A stretch of 59,928 nt of DNA from an uncultured Dorea sp. (GTDB lineage: Bacteria; Bacillota; Clostridia; Lachnospirales; Lachnospiraceae). The notes under the pieces are model-generated. The model was not told the DNA's origin, did no database searches, and saw only the letters and a program-made list of their open reading frames with translations. Made by a program: the position numbers and the translations under genes. The DNA lies in the NCBI RefSeq assembly GCF_934294775.1, contig NZ_CAKRAH010000015.1, positions 1 through 59,928 on the forward strand, read 5' to 3'. Numbering within the stretch: position 1 is the first letter of the stretch; every line of letters begins with the position of its first letter. This document shows positions 41,073-48,905 of this stretch, piece by piece.

Positions 41073-41984
41073 TTATTTCACTACCTCATCCCATGTGGTT
41101 GCATCACCAGTGTAAATTGTCTTTATCTGATCACTGCTGAGTTCATCTGTTGTATTGTTTTTATTTACAATAACTGCGATTCCGTCTGTAGCAATTACCT
41201 GGCTGTCCAGTTTATCTTTTTCTTCATCCTGTAATTCACGTGATGCCATTCCGATATCATAACTTCCATCGATTGCTGATGTCATACCTGTTGTAGAGTC
41301 TGTAGTCTGAAGCTCAATCTCTGCTCCTGTATTAACTTTCTTATATGCCTCGATCAGTTTTTCCATAACCGGTGATACGGAAGATGATCCGCCGACAACC
41401 GCTTTTCCGGATGGCTTGCTTCCCGCATAAGCTTCTGCTGAATCGTCTCCGATATATCCGTTGTCTGAAATTACCTGCTGTCCTTCTTTGCTCATGATAT
41501 AAGCGATGAAGTCTTTTGCCACTTCGTTATCTGCACCTTTCTTTGTTGCAATGTTAAATGGTCTGCAGATTTTGTATTTTCCATCTTTGATGTTCTGCTC
41601 TGTAGCTTCTTCTCCGTCAATCTTTAAAGCTTTTACTGTATCATTTAATGATCCGAGTGATACATAACCGATTGCATAATCATCTCCGGCTACTGTTGTA
41701 AGCATTACAGATGTGCTGTTTGTGATCTGTGCATCATCTGTTGTCATATCAACTTTTTCGCCGTCTTTCTTTTCTTCAATCCCGAAAAGTTCGATGAATG
41801 CTCCTCTTGTTCCGGAACCATCTTCTCTTGAAACAATTGTGATATCATTTGAAGAATCCCAGTCGCTTTCACTCTTGCTGCTCTTGTCATCTGAGGAAGC
41901 ACTGTCGGAACTTCCACATCCAACTGCAAGTCCTGCTGTCATTGTTGCTACCGATAAAATTGCAATAAACTTTTTCAACTTCAT
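41073..41984 (-). CDS. pstS: Phosphate-binding lipoprotein PstS, circularly permuted
   Basis: 303 residues from the ATG 9 bp after AAGGAG; an ATG two codons earlier is too close. The signal peptide ends at lipobox AVGC (C23), then an acidic Ser/Asp linker. The halves are swapped against usual PstS. Residues 47-180 (DITIVSREDGSGTRGAFIEL to DNGYIGDD) match the normal C-terminal half, and residues 193-303 (GKAVVGGSSSVSPVMEKL to IYTGDATTWDE) the normal N-terminal half. Both phosphate loops (GSSSVSP, DGSGTRG) are kept, so binding should persist. It leads the pst operon. Confidence 0.92.
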   Translation of the reverse strand: MKLKKFIAILSVATMTAGLAVGCGSSDSASSDDKSSKSESDWDSSNDITIVSREDGSGTRGAFIELFGIEEKKDGEKVDMTTDDAQITNSTSVMLTTVAGDDYAIGYVSLGSLNDTVKALKIDGEEATEQNIKDGKYKICRPFNIATKKGADNEVAKDFIAYIMSKEGQQVISDNGYIGDDSAEAYAGSKPSGKAVVGGSSSVSPVMEKLIEAYKKVNTGAEIELQTTDSTTGMTSAIDGSYDIGMASRELQDEEKDKLDSQVIATDGIAVIVNKNNTTDELSSDQIKTIYTGDATTWDEVVK

Positions 41985-42069
41985 AATCATACTCTCCTTA
42001 GATTCTCATCTTTTTTCATTCTGATTTTTTTCCTTGTTGCTTTCGACAATAGCTATATTAATAGACGTT

Positions 42070-42109
42070 TGTTAAATCCAAAATCTGTGGATTGTTAAAT
42101 GTATGTAAA
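42070..42109 (-). promoter_or_regulatory. Candidate PhoP boxes before pstS
   Basis: On minus, TTTACA (42104-42109) and TTAACA (42093-42098) start 11 bp apart, and a further TTAACA (42070-42075) lies 34 bp after the first. This fits tandem half-sites of the Pho response regulator. The rest of the 336-bp gap (41985-42320) holds the pstS leader and the short leader of the methyltransferase gene. Confidence 0.65.
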
Positions 42110-42320
42110 GTGTATGCAGGAATTGTATGGAAATGTAAAATCGCTTTTTTCATAGCCGGATTTTATGACTGTGTGCTTTCAAATTGAATTTCTTAATTTT
42201 TCATGCTATAATTCCTCTACAGGGCTGTCTGGAAATGCTTTTCCGGATATGTTTTTGTTACTTATTTATAAAAATAAACAGAAATTTTACATTATAAAGA
42301 AGAAAGAGGATTATAATTCT

Positions 42321-43181
42321 ATGTGGATTGCAGATCAATGGAAAGATTATGAAGTAATCGATTGTAGTAATGGTGAGAAATTAGAGCGCTGGGGACAGTA
42401 CACTCTGGTTCGTCCGGACCCGCAGGTAATCTGGGATACTCCGAAGACGGAACGCGGCTGGAAACATATGAACGGCCACTATCACCGCAGTAAGAAAGGC
42501 GGCGGGGAATGGGAATTCTTCAGTCTCCCGGAACAATGGCAGATTCATTATAAAGAACTGACATTTAATTTGAAGCCTTTTAGTTTCAAACATACCGGCC
42601 TTTTTCCGGAACAGGCAACGAACTGGGACTGGTTCTCTGAGAAGATCCGAAATGCAGGAAGACCAATTAAAGTACTGAACCTTTTTGCTTACACAGGTGG
42701 TGCTACTCTTGCAGCAGCTGCTGCCGGAGCAAGTGTTACTCATGTAGATGCTTCAAAGGGAATGGTTGCATGGGCAAAGGAAAATGCAGCTTCTTCCGGA
42801 TTGTCTGACAGACCGATTCGTTGGCTGGTCGATGACTGTGTAAAATTCGTAGAGCGTGAGATCCGCCGCGGCAATCACTATGATGCTATCATTATGGATC
42901 CACCATCATACGGACGCGGTCCTAAGGGGGAGATTTGGAAGATCGAAGATGCAATTCATCCGCTGATCAAACTGTGCACACAGATTCTATCGGATGACCC
43001 GTTATTCTTCCTGGTCAACTCTTACACAACCGGACTTGCACCGGCTGTTCTGACTTATATGCTCGGAACGGAGCTCAAGAAATGGAACGGACATGTGGAT
43101 TCACAGGAAATCGGGTTGCCGGTTACGCATTCCGGACTGGTGCTGCCTTGCGGGGCTTCCGGGAGATGGGAAGCGGTTTAA
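42321..43181 (+). CDS. Class I SAM-dependent methyltransferase (rRNA-type, PF10672-like)
   Basis: 286 residues from the ATG behind AGAGGATTATAATTCT; the open frame extends 52 codons upstream but that part is unlike protein. The AdoMet site is VLNLFAYTGGATLAAAAAGA (about 119-138), then THVDASKGMVAWA. The catalytic IV motif MDPPSYGRG (about 193-201) suggests N- or C5-methylation of a base. Relatives resemble RlmI/RlmK-type 23S rRNA methyltransferases but lack the N-terminal PUA domain. The exact target is unknown. A strong terminator follows. Confidence 0.85.
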   Translation: MWIADQWKDYEVIDCSNGEKLERWGQYTLVRPDPQVIWDTPKTERGWKHMNGHYHRSKKGGGEWEFFSLPEQWQIHYKELTFNLKPFSFKHTGLFPEQATNWDWFSEKIRNAGRPIKVLNLFAYTGGATLAAAAAGASVTHVDASKGMVAWAKENAASSGLSDRPIRWLVDDCVKFVEREIRRGNHYDAIIMDPPSYGRGPKGEIWKIEDAIHPLIKLCTQILSDDPLFFLVNSYTTGLAPAVLTYMLGTELKKWNGHVDSQEIGLPVTHSGLVLPCGASGRWEAV

Positions 43182-43200
43182 TGCCCGGTTCTGAATAAAA

Positions 43201-43276
43201 ATATAGAAGCGCTTTCTGTGCTTAAGAGTTTCTAACCATGATCTCATATACACAGAAAACGCTTCTATATTTTTTT
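43201..43276. terminator. Intrinsic terminator
   Basis: A 20-bp stem with one mismatch (43201-43220 with 43251-43270), a 30-nt loop, and seven T after it, between the convergent methyltransferase and HAD genes. Confidence 0.85.
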
Positions 43277-43311
43277 CAGTTCCGTTTTTGCTTGCTCTAA
43301 TTGTTTCATTT

Positions 43312-44067
43312 TTATCTAGCTTGAAAGCCGCCAGGGACAGGAAAAAATCCACTTTTCCCGTCCCCTATTACATCTGCCAACGAATCACAGACCCGATACG
43401 TAAGATTCCGTATCTCCTCCGTCGGCTGCACAAGATCCGGCACCATGATTACCTGCATGCCTGCCTGATGTGCCGACAGGATTCCTCCAGGAGCGTCTTC
43501 AAACGCCATACAATCTGCCGGCGGTATCCCAAGACTTTCACACGCCTTCTGATAGATCTCCGGATCCGGCTTCGCTTTCTTAACCATATCTCCACAGATC
43601 ACATTGTCAAAATACGAATCTATCCCGGCCCGGATCAGATTCCCCATGGCATACTCTCTGCTAGAAGATGTCGCTACCGCCATCTTATATCCTTGTTCTT
43701 TTCCATATGCCAACAGTTCTTTTGCACCTCTTTTCAGCGGAAGGCCTTCTTTATCCACAATTTTCCAGAAGTTATCCCGTGTCAGTTCTCCAAATTCTTC
43801 AAATGGGAAATCTTCCCGGATATGTTTTCTGAAATATTCATTCCGGCCCGCACGGTTCATTCCAAGTGTATGATAGATGATATCTCCCATATGCGGGATT
43901 CCCAGTTCATCACCTGCGATTTCCCATGAACGCTGTACAATACGCTCGGAATCGAACAACAAACCATCCATATCAAATACAAAAGCCTTTATGCCTGCCG
44001 CCTTCTTACATATACTTGAATTGCTGCTCTCTGTCTTATCATTACTTTTGTCTTTTTCAACAGCCAT
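43312..44067 (-). CDS. HAD-family phosphatase (beta-phosphoglucomutase-like)
   Basis: 251 residues. After a charged, low-complexity 24-residue leader the HAD motifs appear: motif I FVFDMDGLLFDSE, motif II VATSSS, motif III lysine KPDPEIY, and motif IV FEDAPGGI. The helical cap lies between motifs I and II. It hydrolyses or isomerises a small phosphate ester; the substrate is unknown. The last codons (about 235-251, GDGKSGFFPVPGG) lie inside a palindromic element (43334-43364). It begins 2 bp after a 53-residue ORF, so translation may be coupled. Confidence 0.88.
   Translation of the reverse strand: MAVEKDKSNDKTESSNSSICKKAAGIKAFVFDMDGLLFDSERIVQRSWEIAGDELGIPHMGDIIYHTLGMNRAGRNEYFRKHIREDFPFEEFGELTRDNFWKIVDKEGLPLKRGAKELLAYGKEQGYKMAVATSSSREYAMGNLIRAGIDSYFDNVICGDMVKKAKPDPEIYQKACESLGIPPADCMAFEDAPGGILSAHQAGMQVIMVPDLVQPTEEIRNLTYRVCDSLADVIGDGKSGFFPVPGGFQAR
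43334..43364. repeat. Palindromic element within the HAD gene 3' end
   Basis: GGGACAGGAAAA (43334-43345) and TTTTCCCGTCCC (43353-43364) form a 12-bp stem with one mismatch. The sequence resembles the perfect palindrome at 44399-44432 (GGGGACGGGG core), suggesting a small dispersed REP-like repeat that now encodes the protein's C-terminus. Confidence 0.55.
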
Positions 44068-44069
44068 AC

Positions 44070-44231
44070 TTAAAACTCAATTCCCCTGCCAAGCGCATCT
44101 TTCAAATAATCGGCTACTTCTTCCAACTTATGTACGGCCTCCATCTTTTCTTCAAATTCATCTCCGATGGATTCTTTGTTGATCAATGCCCGCTGAATTT
44201 TCTTTACATCTTTGATTAAATCCTCTGTCAT
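44070..44231 (-). CDS. Small acidic helical protein upstream of HAD phosphatase
   Basis: 53 residues beginning MTEDLIKDVKKIQRALINK and ending LKDALGRGIEF, all predicted helical and amphipathic, with an excellent GGGAGG site 8 bp before the ATG. The stop lies 2 bp before the HAD start, so the two form one operon. I do not recognise a family. Its good ribosome site and codon pattern support it as real despite its length. Confidence 0.8.
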   Translation of the reverse strand: MTEDLIKDVKKIQRALINKESIGDEFEEKMEAVHKLEEVADYLKDALGRGIEF

Positions 44232-44398
44232 AATAAAAACCTCCCTTTTGGTGTCTTCATCAGAAATTTGTCTGTAAGTATTCTTTTCTCGATATTGTTA
44301 TTTGCATTATACCATATATCTTTTAATAAAATCTGACATTATATTACATTTTGATTAATTTTTCGAAGAATTCATTTAGTTTGCATATCTCTGCAGTT

Positions 44399-44432
44399 GG
44401 GGACGGGGTTTTTTTAAAAAAACCCCGTCCCC
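44399..44432. terminator. Perfect GGGGACGGGG palindrome, terminator or REP-like element
   Basis: GGGGACGGGGTTTTTTT (44399-44415) is followed directly by its exact complement (44416-44432). As RNA in either direction it gives a G/C stem whose U-run lies within the loop side of the palindrome, so normal U-tail logic is not met. It lies 16 bp after the LysR stop. The G/C core recurs within the HAD gene. Confidence 0.6.
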
Positions 44433-44448
44433 TTCTTGTCCCTTTCTT

Positions 44449-45396
44449 TTATTGTTCCTGGCGCTGATCAAACAGACGAATGAATTCTTCCATCACCCGT
44501 GTCTTATGCTTATGTGTCTTATAATAGAAAAACACTTTCCGCTTCGCCTCTTCTCCATCTAATTTGTAATACACAAGATTTTCAAAGGTCGGAAGTTGGC
44601 TTACCAGAATGTCACTGATAAATGTTGCCCCAAGCTGTGTGGATGACGCCATATATGCCGTAGACTGCTGGTTAAATTCCAACACGATATTAGGCTTAAA
44701 TCCTGCATCCCGGCACAGCCTGTCTCCTCTGGTTCTTGTATCATTGCCCTGTGTCAGCATAATAAATGGAAGCTCTGCAAATCTTTCTAACGGAACTGCC
44801 GGATATTTCTGATTCAGGTACTTTTTGTTCTTTATATTTTCATAGGAAAGCTGATAATCTTTCAGTTCATCATTAACAGAAAAATGCTTCGGAACTGCAA
44901 GTAATATATTTTCTTCACAATAAGATTCTTTGTTGTAAAGGATACTGTCGTAATGATAATTATCGATTACAAAATCCAATGAATTATTACCCAGCATTTC
45001 TTCCAGCTCTGCTGTATTTCCTTCGATCAGCTGGATATGTACATCCGGGAACTTCTGATTAAACTGTGTGATCAGCGAAGGTACTACATAGGCCGCAAAC
45101 AGTGTACTTGCCCCGACTGCAAGGCTTCCTGTTTTTAATCCTGACAGATCATTGATATAATTTTCCACTCTTTGTTCGATCTGCGCGATCTCTTCTGCTG
45201 CCTTGATATAGACTTCCCCTACTTCTGTAAGCTGCAGCGGCATTGTACTTCTGTCAAACAATGGTTCTCCTATGTATTCTTCAATCTTCTTGATTCTTGC
45301 ACTCAGCGACGGCTGACTGATGTATAGATTCTGCGCCGCTTTTGTAAAGCTTTTTTCTTTATATACTTCGTATACGTATTTTTTCCATGTAAACAT
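44449..45396 (-). CDS. LysR family transcriptional regulator
   Basis: 315 residues. The N-terminal winged helix (about 1-62; EKSFTKAAQNLYISQPSLSARI) is followed by a linker helix and a periplasmic-binding-like effector domain (about 90-300). It is divergent from an alanine-type aminotransferase 323 bp away, the normal arrangement for a LysR regulator and its target. The co-inducer is unknown. Confidence 0.92.
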   Translation of the reverse strand: MFTWKKYVYEVYKEKSFTKAAQNLYISQPSLSARIKKIEEYIGEPLFDRSTMPLQLTEVGEVYIKAAEEIAQIEQRVENYINDLSGLKTGSLAVGASTLFAAYVVPSLITQFNQKFPDVHIQLIEGNTAELEEMLGNNSLDFVIDNYHYDSILYNKESYCEENILLAVPKHFSVNDELKDYQLSYENIKNKKYLNQKYPAVPLERFAELPFIMLTQGNDTRTRGDRLCRDAGFKPNIVLEFNQQSTAYMASSTQLGATFISDILVSQLPTFENLVYYKLDGEEAKRKVFFYYKTHKHKTRVMEEFIRLFDQRQEQ

Positions 45397-45719
45397 ATTC
45401 TCTCAAAAACCTCTCTTAATTCTGTTACATTTTCCCATATATCTGTAAACTTTCCTGTTTATATCTGTGTCTTGAATAATCTTCTATTCCCAACATTTTC
45501 CCACATATCTGTAAACTTTCCTGTAATATCCGTAATCTATTTTCAAATATTCCAGAGAAACTATGAACTATAGCTGTGTATCTATAATCATTATAATACT
45601 ATAGATATTGGATTATCTATCCCCGCGGGCGTATCATAATATCAACAAATAAATTATTCCAATATGAATTTTGGGGTTTGTTGGAATAAAATATACTATA
45701 CAAAGCGGGGAATAACATT
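45397..45719. other. Divergent LysR/aminotransferase regulatory region
   Basis: 323 bp without a gene. It contains a 32-bp direct repeat (45427-45458 and 45493-45524) on the LysR side and, nearer the aminotransferase, ATAATCATTATAATACTATAG (about 45584 onward, shown in part) with a TATAAT-like -10. GGGG before 45720 is the ribosome site. Confidence 0.5.
45427..45524. repeat. 32-bp direct repeat
   Basis: Copies at 45427-45458 and 45493-45524 differ at one base (core ATCTGTAAACTTTCCTGT). Start-to-start distance is 66 bp, near six helical turns, suggestive of LysR binding to two phased sites or a simple duplication. Confidence 0.8.
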
Positions 45720-46937
45720 ATGAAACCAATATTACGTGCCGAACGCATGAAACCAGTACACTCTGATATCCGTGGTCCTTTATACGTTGAAGCCATGAAA
45801 CGCCAGAAACAGGGCATCGATATCTTAAAATTAAATACCGGAAATCCTGCAACCTTTGGATTTGGACTACCAGACAGCATCAGAAATGCTCTTATGGAAC
45901 ATATGCAGGACGGCGTAGGCTACTGTGATTTTAAAGGAATGCCTCAGGCCAGACAGGCTATCTGCGATTACGAGACCAGTAAAGGAATCAAAGGCATCAC
46001 ACCGGATGATGTATTTATCGGCAACGGTGTCAGCGAAGTTGTATCTTTCGCATTGACACCTTTATTAAATGACGGAGATGAAGTCCTGGTACCTTCTCCA
46101 AGTTACTCTCTCTGGGGTAATTCCGTATATCTGGAAGATGGAAAACCTGTCTTTTACACCTGTGATGAGAAAGCAGGCTGGTATCCGGACATTCAGGATA
46201 TCCGTTCTAAAATTACAGATAAAACAAAAGCTATCGTTATCATCAATCCGAATAACCCAACTGGTGTACTCTATCCAAAAGAAATCCTTCTTGAGATCAT
46301 CCAGGTTGCCAGAGAATTTGGTCTTCTCATCTTCTCGGATGAAATTTATGACCGTCTCGTTATGGATGGTAAGCAGCACATCTCTCTTGCTTCACTGACA
46401 GAGGATGTTCCGGTCATTACATTAAACGGTCTGTCCAAATCACACTGCCTGTGCGGATACCGCTGCGGATGGATGGTCATCAGCGGACCAAGAGAGCTGA
46501 CTGAAGATTACAGACAGGGAATCATCCAGTTAACCTCTCTGCGTCTGTGCGCCAATACCCTGGCGCAGATCGTCATCCCGGCAGCTCTTGATGATATGGA
46601 GACACCTGCTTCTATGGTCCGCCCAGGCGGCAGAATCTATGAGCAGCGTGAAGCAACCGTTCGGGAACTTGAGAAGATCGACGGTCTGTCATTTGTAAAA
46701 AATGACGCCGCATTCTATGTCTTCCCGAAACTGGACGTGAAGAAATTCAACATCACCAATGACAAGCAATTTGCGCATGATCTGCTGGATGCCACCAATA
46801 TCCTGCTCGTTCCGGGCAGTGGATTCGACTGGAAAGATCCGGATCATTTCCGTATTGTCATGCTTCCGCAGGCAGATGTCTTAAGTGATGCGATCCGCCG
46901 TATGGGAACATTCCTTGACGGATATAAACAGAACTAA
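45720..46937 (+). CDS. Alanine-type aminotransferase (fold type I PLP enzyme)
   Basis: 405 residues, the size of AlaA/YfbQ. PLP lysine lies in LNGLSKSHCLCGYRCGWM, with NPNNPTGVLYP (about 173-183) and SDEIYDRLV (about 203-211). The N-terminal RAERMKPVHSDIRGP is typical of the AlaA subgroup, which transfers amino groups between alanine/pyruvate and glutamate. Substrate range is not proved by sequence. It is divergent from the LysR gene. Confidence 0.9.
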   Translation: MKPILRAERMKPVHSDIRGPLYVEAMKRQKQGIDILKLNTGNPATFGFGLPDSIRNALMEHMQDGVGYCDFKGMPQARQAICDYETSKGIKGITPDDVFIGNGVSEVVSFALTPLLNDGDEVLVPSPSYSLWGNSVYLEDGKPVFYTCDEKAGWYPDIQDIRSKITDKTKAIVIINPNNPTGVLYPKEILLEIIQVAREFGLLIFSDEIYDRLVMDGKQHISLASLTEDVPVITLNGLSKSHCLCGYRCGWMVISGPRELTEDYRQGIIQLTSLRLCANTLAQIVIPAALDDMETPASMVRPGGRIYEQREATVRELEKIDGLSFVKNDAAFYVFPKLDVKKFNITNDKQFAHDLLDATNILLVPGSGFDWKDPDHFRIVMLPQADVLSDAIRRMGTFLDGYKQN

Positions 46938-46973
46938 TATGAACATCAGCCATTCTTAAATAGTACATAGATA

Positions 46974-47044
46974 AAATACATTCCCGGTAAAAATCCAATC
47001 TCTCTTTTTTCGTCAATTTTTCAGTTATCCGGGAATGTATTTTT
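46974..47044. terminator. Bidirectional terminator hairpin
   Basis: Stem AAATACATTCCCGG (46974-46987) with CCGGGAATGTATTT (47029-47042) and a 41-nt loop, T-run after. It lies between the convergent aminotransferase and YitT genes and touches the YitT stop codon. Confidence 0.75.
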
Positions 47045-47891
47045 ATCTGCTTTTCACTGTATTCCAGGCTCCGACTACTTCATTTACGGTACTGACTGTC
47101 ACAAATGCATGTTCATCTGTTTCGTGGATGAAAGATAATAATTTTCCATATTCATTCTTTTCTAATATCGTTACAACTTCTACATGTTCTGCATGATCCA
47201 GACCGCCATATGCCGGGTAAATCGTCGCACCTCTGCGTAATTCCTTCACAATATAATTCTGAATTTTTTCATGCTCCTTTGAAAGAATGGATACTTTCTT
47301 ACGCACATGGAATCCATCACAGAACCGGTCTAATACCTGTCCATAGACCAACGTACCGACAAGACTTATTACCATTGTCTCCCGATCATATACAAAGATC
47401 GCCGTCATAGATATGAGCACACCTATGATCGTAAGGCTCTGTCCTATTTTGAATCCCAGATACTTATTGATCAGCTTCGCAACAATATCAATTCCCCCGC
47501 TGGATGCATTCATGTTAAATAAGACGGCCTGTCCGGCACCAACCACGATCATAAAGCATACCAGATCGATCACGATATTCCCGGACAAGGATTCCACATG
47601 CGGAGTCAGTATTTCAAAAATTCTCAGATACATCGGAAGCATAAGTGATGCAAGAACAGTCTTCACACCGAATTCCCTGCCGATAAAAATATACCCTATG
47701 ACCAACAGTATCATATTCAAGGCAAAGGTAATTGCCGATACCGGCAACGGAATGATCTTTACCAGGACAAGTACCAGTCCTGACAGACTTCCAAGTACCA
47801 GGTTATTTGGCATCATTTCATAATATACCGCTGCCGACATTAAGAACATGCCGCCCAGCATCATAAAAAATTCTTTTTTTGTTATCTTCAT
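47043..47891 (-). CDS. YitT family membrane protein 1
   Basis: 282 residues. Five to six helices (about 8-205, DUF161/YitT_membrane) contain the motif NMNASSGGIDIVAKLINKY (about 123-141), followed by a cytoplasmic DUF2179 domain (about 215-280). YitT proteins are widespread in Firmicutes; transport function is suspected but unproven. A second YitT gene lies 18 bp upstream on the same strand, so the two may form a heteromer. Confidence 0.9.
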   Translation of the reverse strand: MKITKKEFFMMLGGMFLMSAAVYYEMMPNNLVLGSLSGLVLVLVKIIPLPVSAITFALNMILLVIGYIFIGREFGVKTVLASLMLPMYLRIFEILTPHVESLSGNIVIDLVCFMIVVGAGQAVLFNMNASSGGIDIVAKLINKYLGFKIGQSLTIIGVLISMTAIFVYDRETMVISLVGTLVYGQVLDRFCDGFHVRKKVSILSKEHEKIQNYIVKELRRGATIYPAYGGLDHAEHVEVVTILEKNEYGKLLSFIHETDEHAFVTVSTVNEVVGAWNTVKSR

Positions 47892-47909
47892 TTCTATATA
47901 CTCTCCATT

Positions 47910-48749
47910 TTAAAATGACTGAAAACCATTTCCAATAATTTCACTGCTATTTGTAATCATCATAAAGGCATGTTCATCCGTACTTCTTATATAATTTCGT
48001 AATTTTACTGCCTGGTCTTTATTAACAACTGTCATGATCACCGTTTTATCTTTGTGAGAATATGATCCTTCTGCATGATATATAGTCGAACTGTGATTCA
48101 GTTCATTATGGATAAATTCACAGATTGGTTCTGCATTTGACGAAACAATTGTAAAATATTTGCATCTGTTTAAACTTTCAATTGCCGAATCTACAAAGAA
48201 TGATTTTGCCAGAAAACCTACCATTGAGAACATTCCAATCGTTACACCATATACATGGAATGAAAGTAATACAACGCAAAAATCTGTGATCAACAACGCT
48301 CTTCCTATCTGGATATTCGTATATTTTTTCAATATTAAAGCAATAATATCTGTTCCTCCGCTGGATGCCCCCATATTGAAAAAAATTGCCGAACATCCGG
48401 CTGCCAGTACAAAGGCAAAAAATAATTCCATAAATGGCTGTTCTGTAAGCGGTCCCTTAAATGGAAATAAATACTGCACTGCCTCAAGTTCCGCACTCAT
48501 CAGAAAACTAACATACACCGACTTCATACCGAATCCTTTTCCCAGTACAATAAATCCTACGACCAATAAAATAATATTAATCGTAAATGCATATGTATTA
48601 GCTGTTCCTCCCAAAATTCCGCTCAAAAGAACCGAAAAACCAGCTACTCCTCCAAACGTAAAATGATTGGGAAATTTAAAAACATAATCAGCAAATACCA
48701 TAACAGATGTCACAATTGTTAAAATTAAATACTCTTTTACTATCTTCAT
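47910..48749 (-). CDS. YitT family membrane protein 2
   Basis: 279 residues from the ATG 8 bp after AAGGA; eleven open codons upstream lack a site. Same architecture as its neighbour: helices (about 5-195) with NMGASSGGTDIIALILKKY and a C-terminal DUF2179 domain. The two are paralogues (shared SSGG-D-I motif and ends) with clearly diverged loops. Confidence 0.9.
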   Translation of the reverse strand: MKIVKEYLILTIVTSVMVFADYVFKFPNHFTFGGVAGFSVLLSGILGGTANTYAFTINIILLVVGFIVLGKGFGMKSVYVSFLMSAELEAVQYLFPFKGPLTEQPFMELFFAFVLAAGCSAIFFNMGASSGGTDIIALILKKYTNIQIGRALLITDFCVVLLSFHVYGVTIGMFSMVGFLAKSFFVDSAIESLNRCKYFTIVSSNAEPICEFIHNELNHSSTIYHAEGSYSHKDKTVIMTVVNKDQAVKLRNYIRSTDEHAFMMITNSSEIIGNGFQSF

Positions 48750-48781
48750 TTTCTTTGTCCTTATATCCATATTTCTGCACA

Positions 48782-48823
48782 AAGCTATACTCCTCTTATT
48801 TCGGGTAAAGAGGAGTATAGCTT
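48782..48823. terminator. Strong hairpin between POT transporter and YitT genes
   Basis: A 16-bp perfect stem (48782-48797 with 48808-48823) and a 10-nt loop. The longer T-run is on the plus side; on minus only a short U-run follows, so it may act weakly or stabilise the POT mRNA 3' end. Confidence 0.6.
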
Positions 48824-48905
48824 TTTCTGAAGGGTGTCATGCCCAAATTCTTTCAGGCACATTTTTATACAAATTTTAAGTGTTTGTCTTTTTACTATCT
48901 GATGG

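Noticed and set aside
42165..42320. N-terminal extension of the methyltransferase
   Set aside because: The A/T-rich translation is unlike any domain, and the ATG at 42321 has a ribosome site.
45397..45719. CRISPR-like repeat
   Set aside because: Only two copies of one repeat at 66-bp distance, no further units or cas genes.
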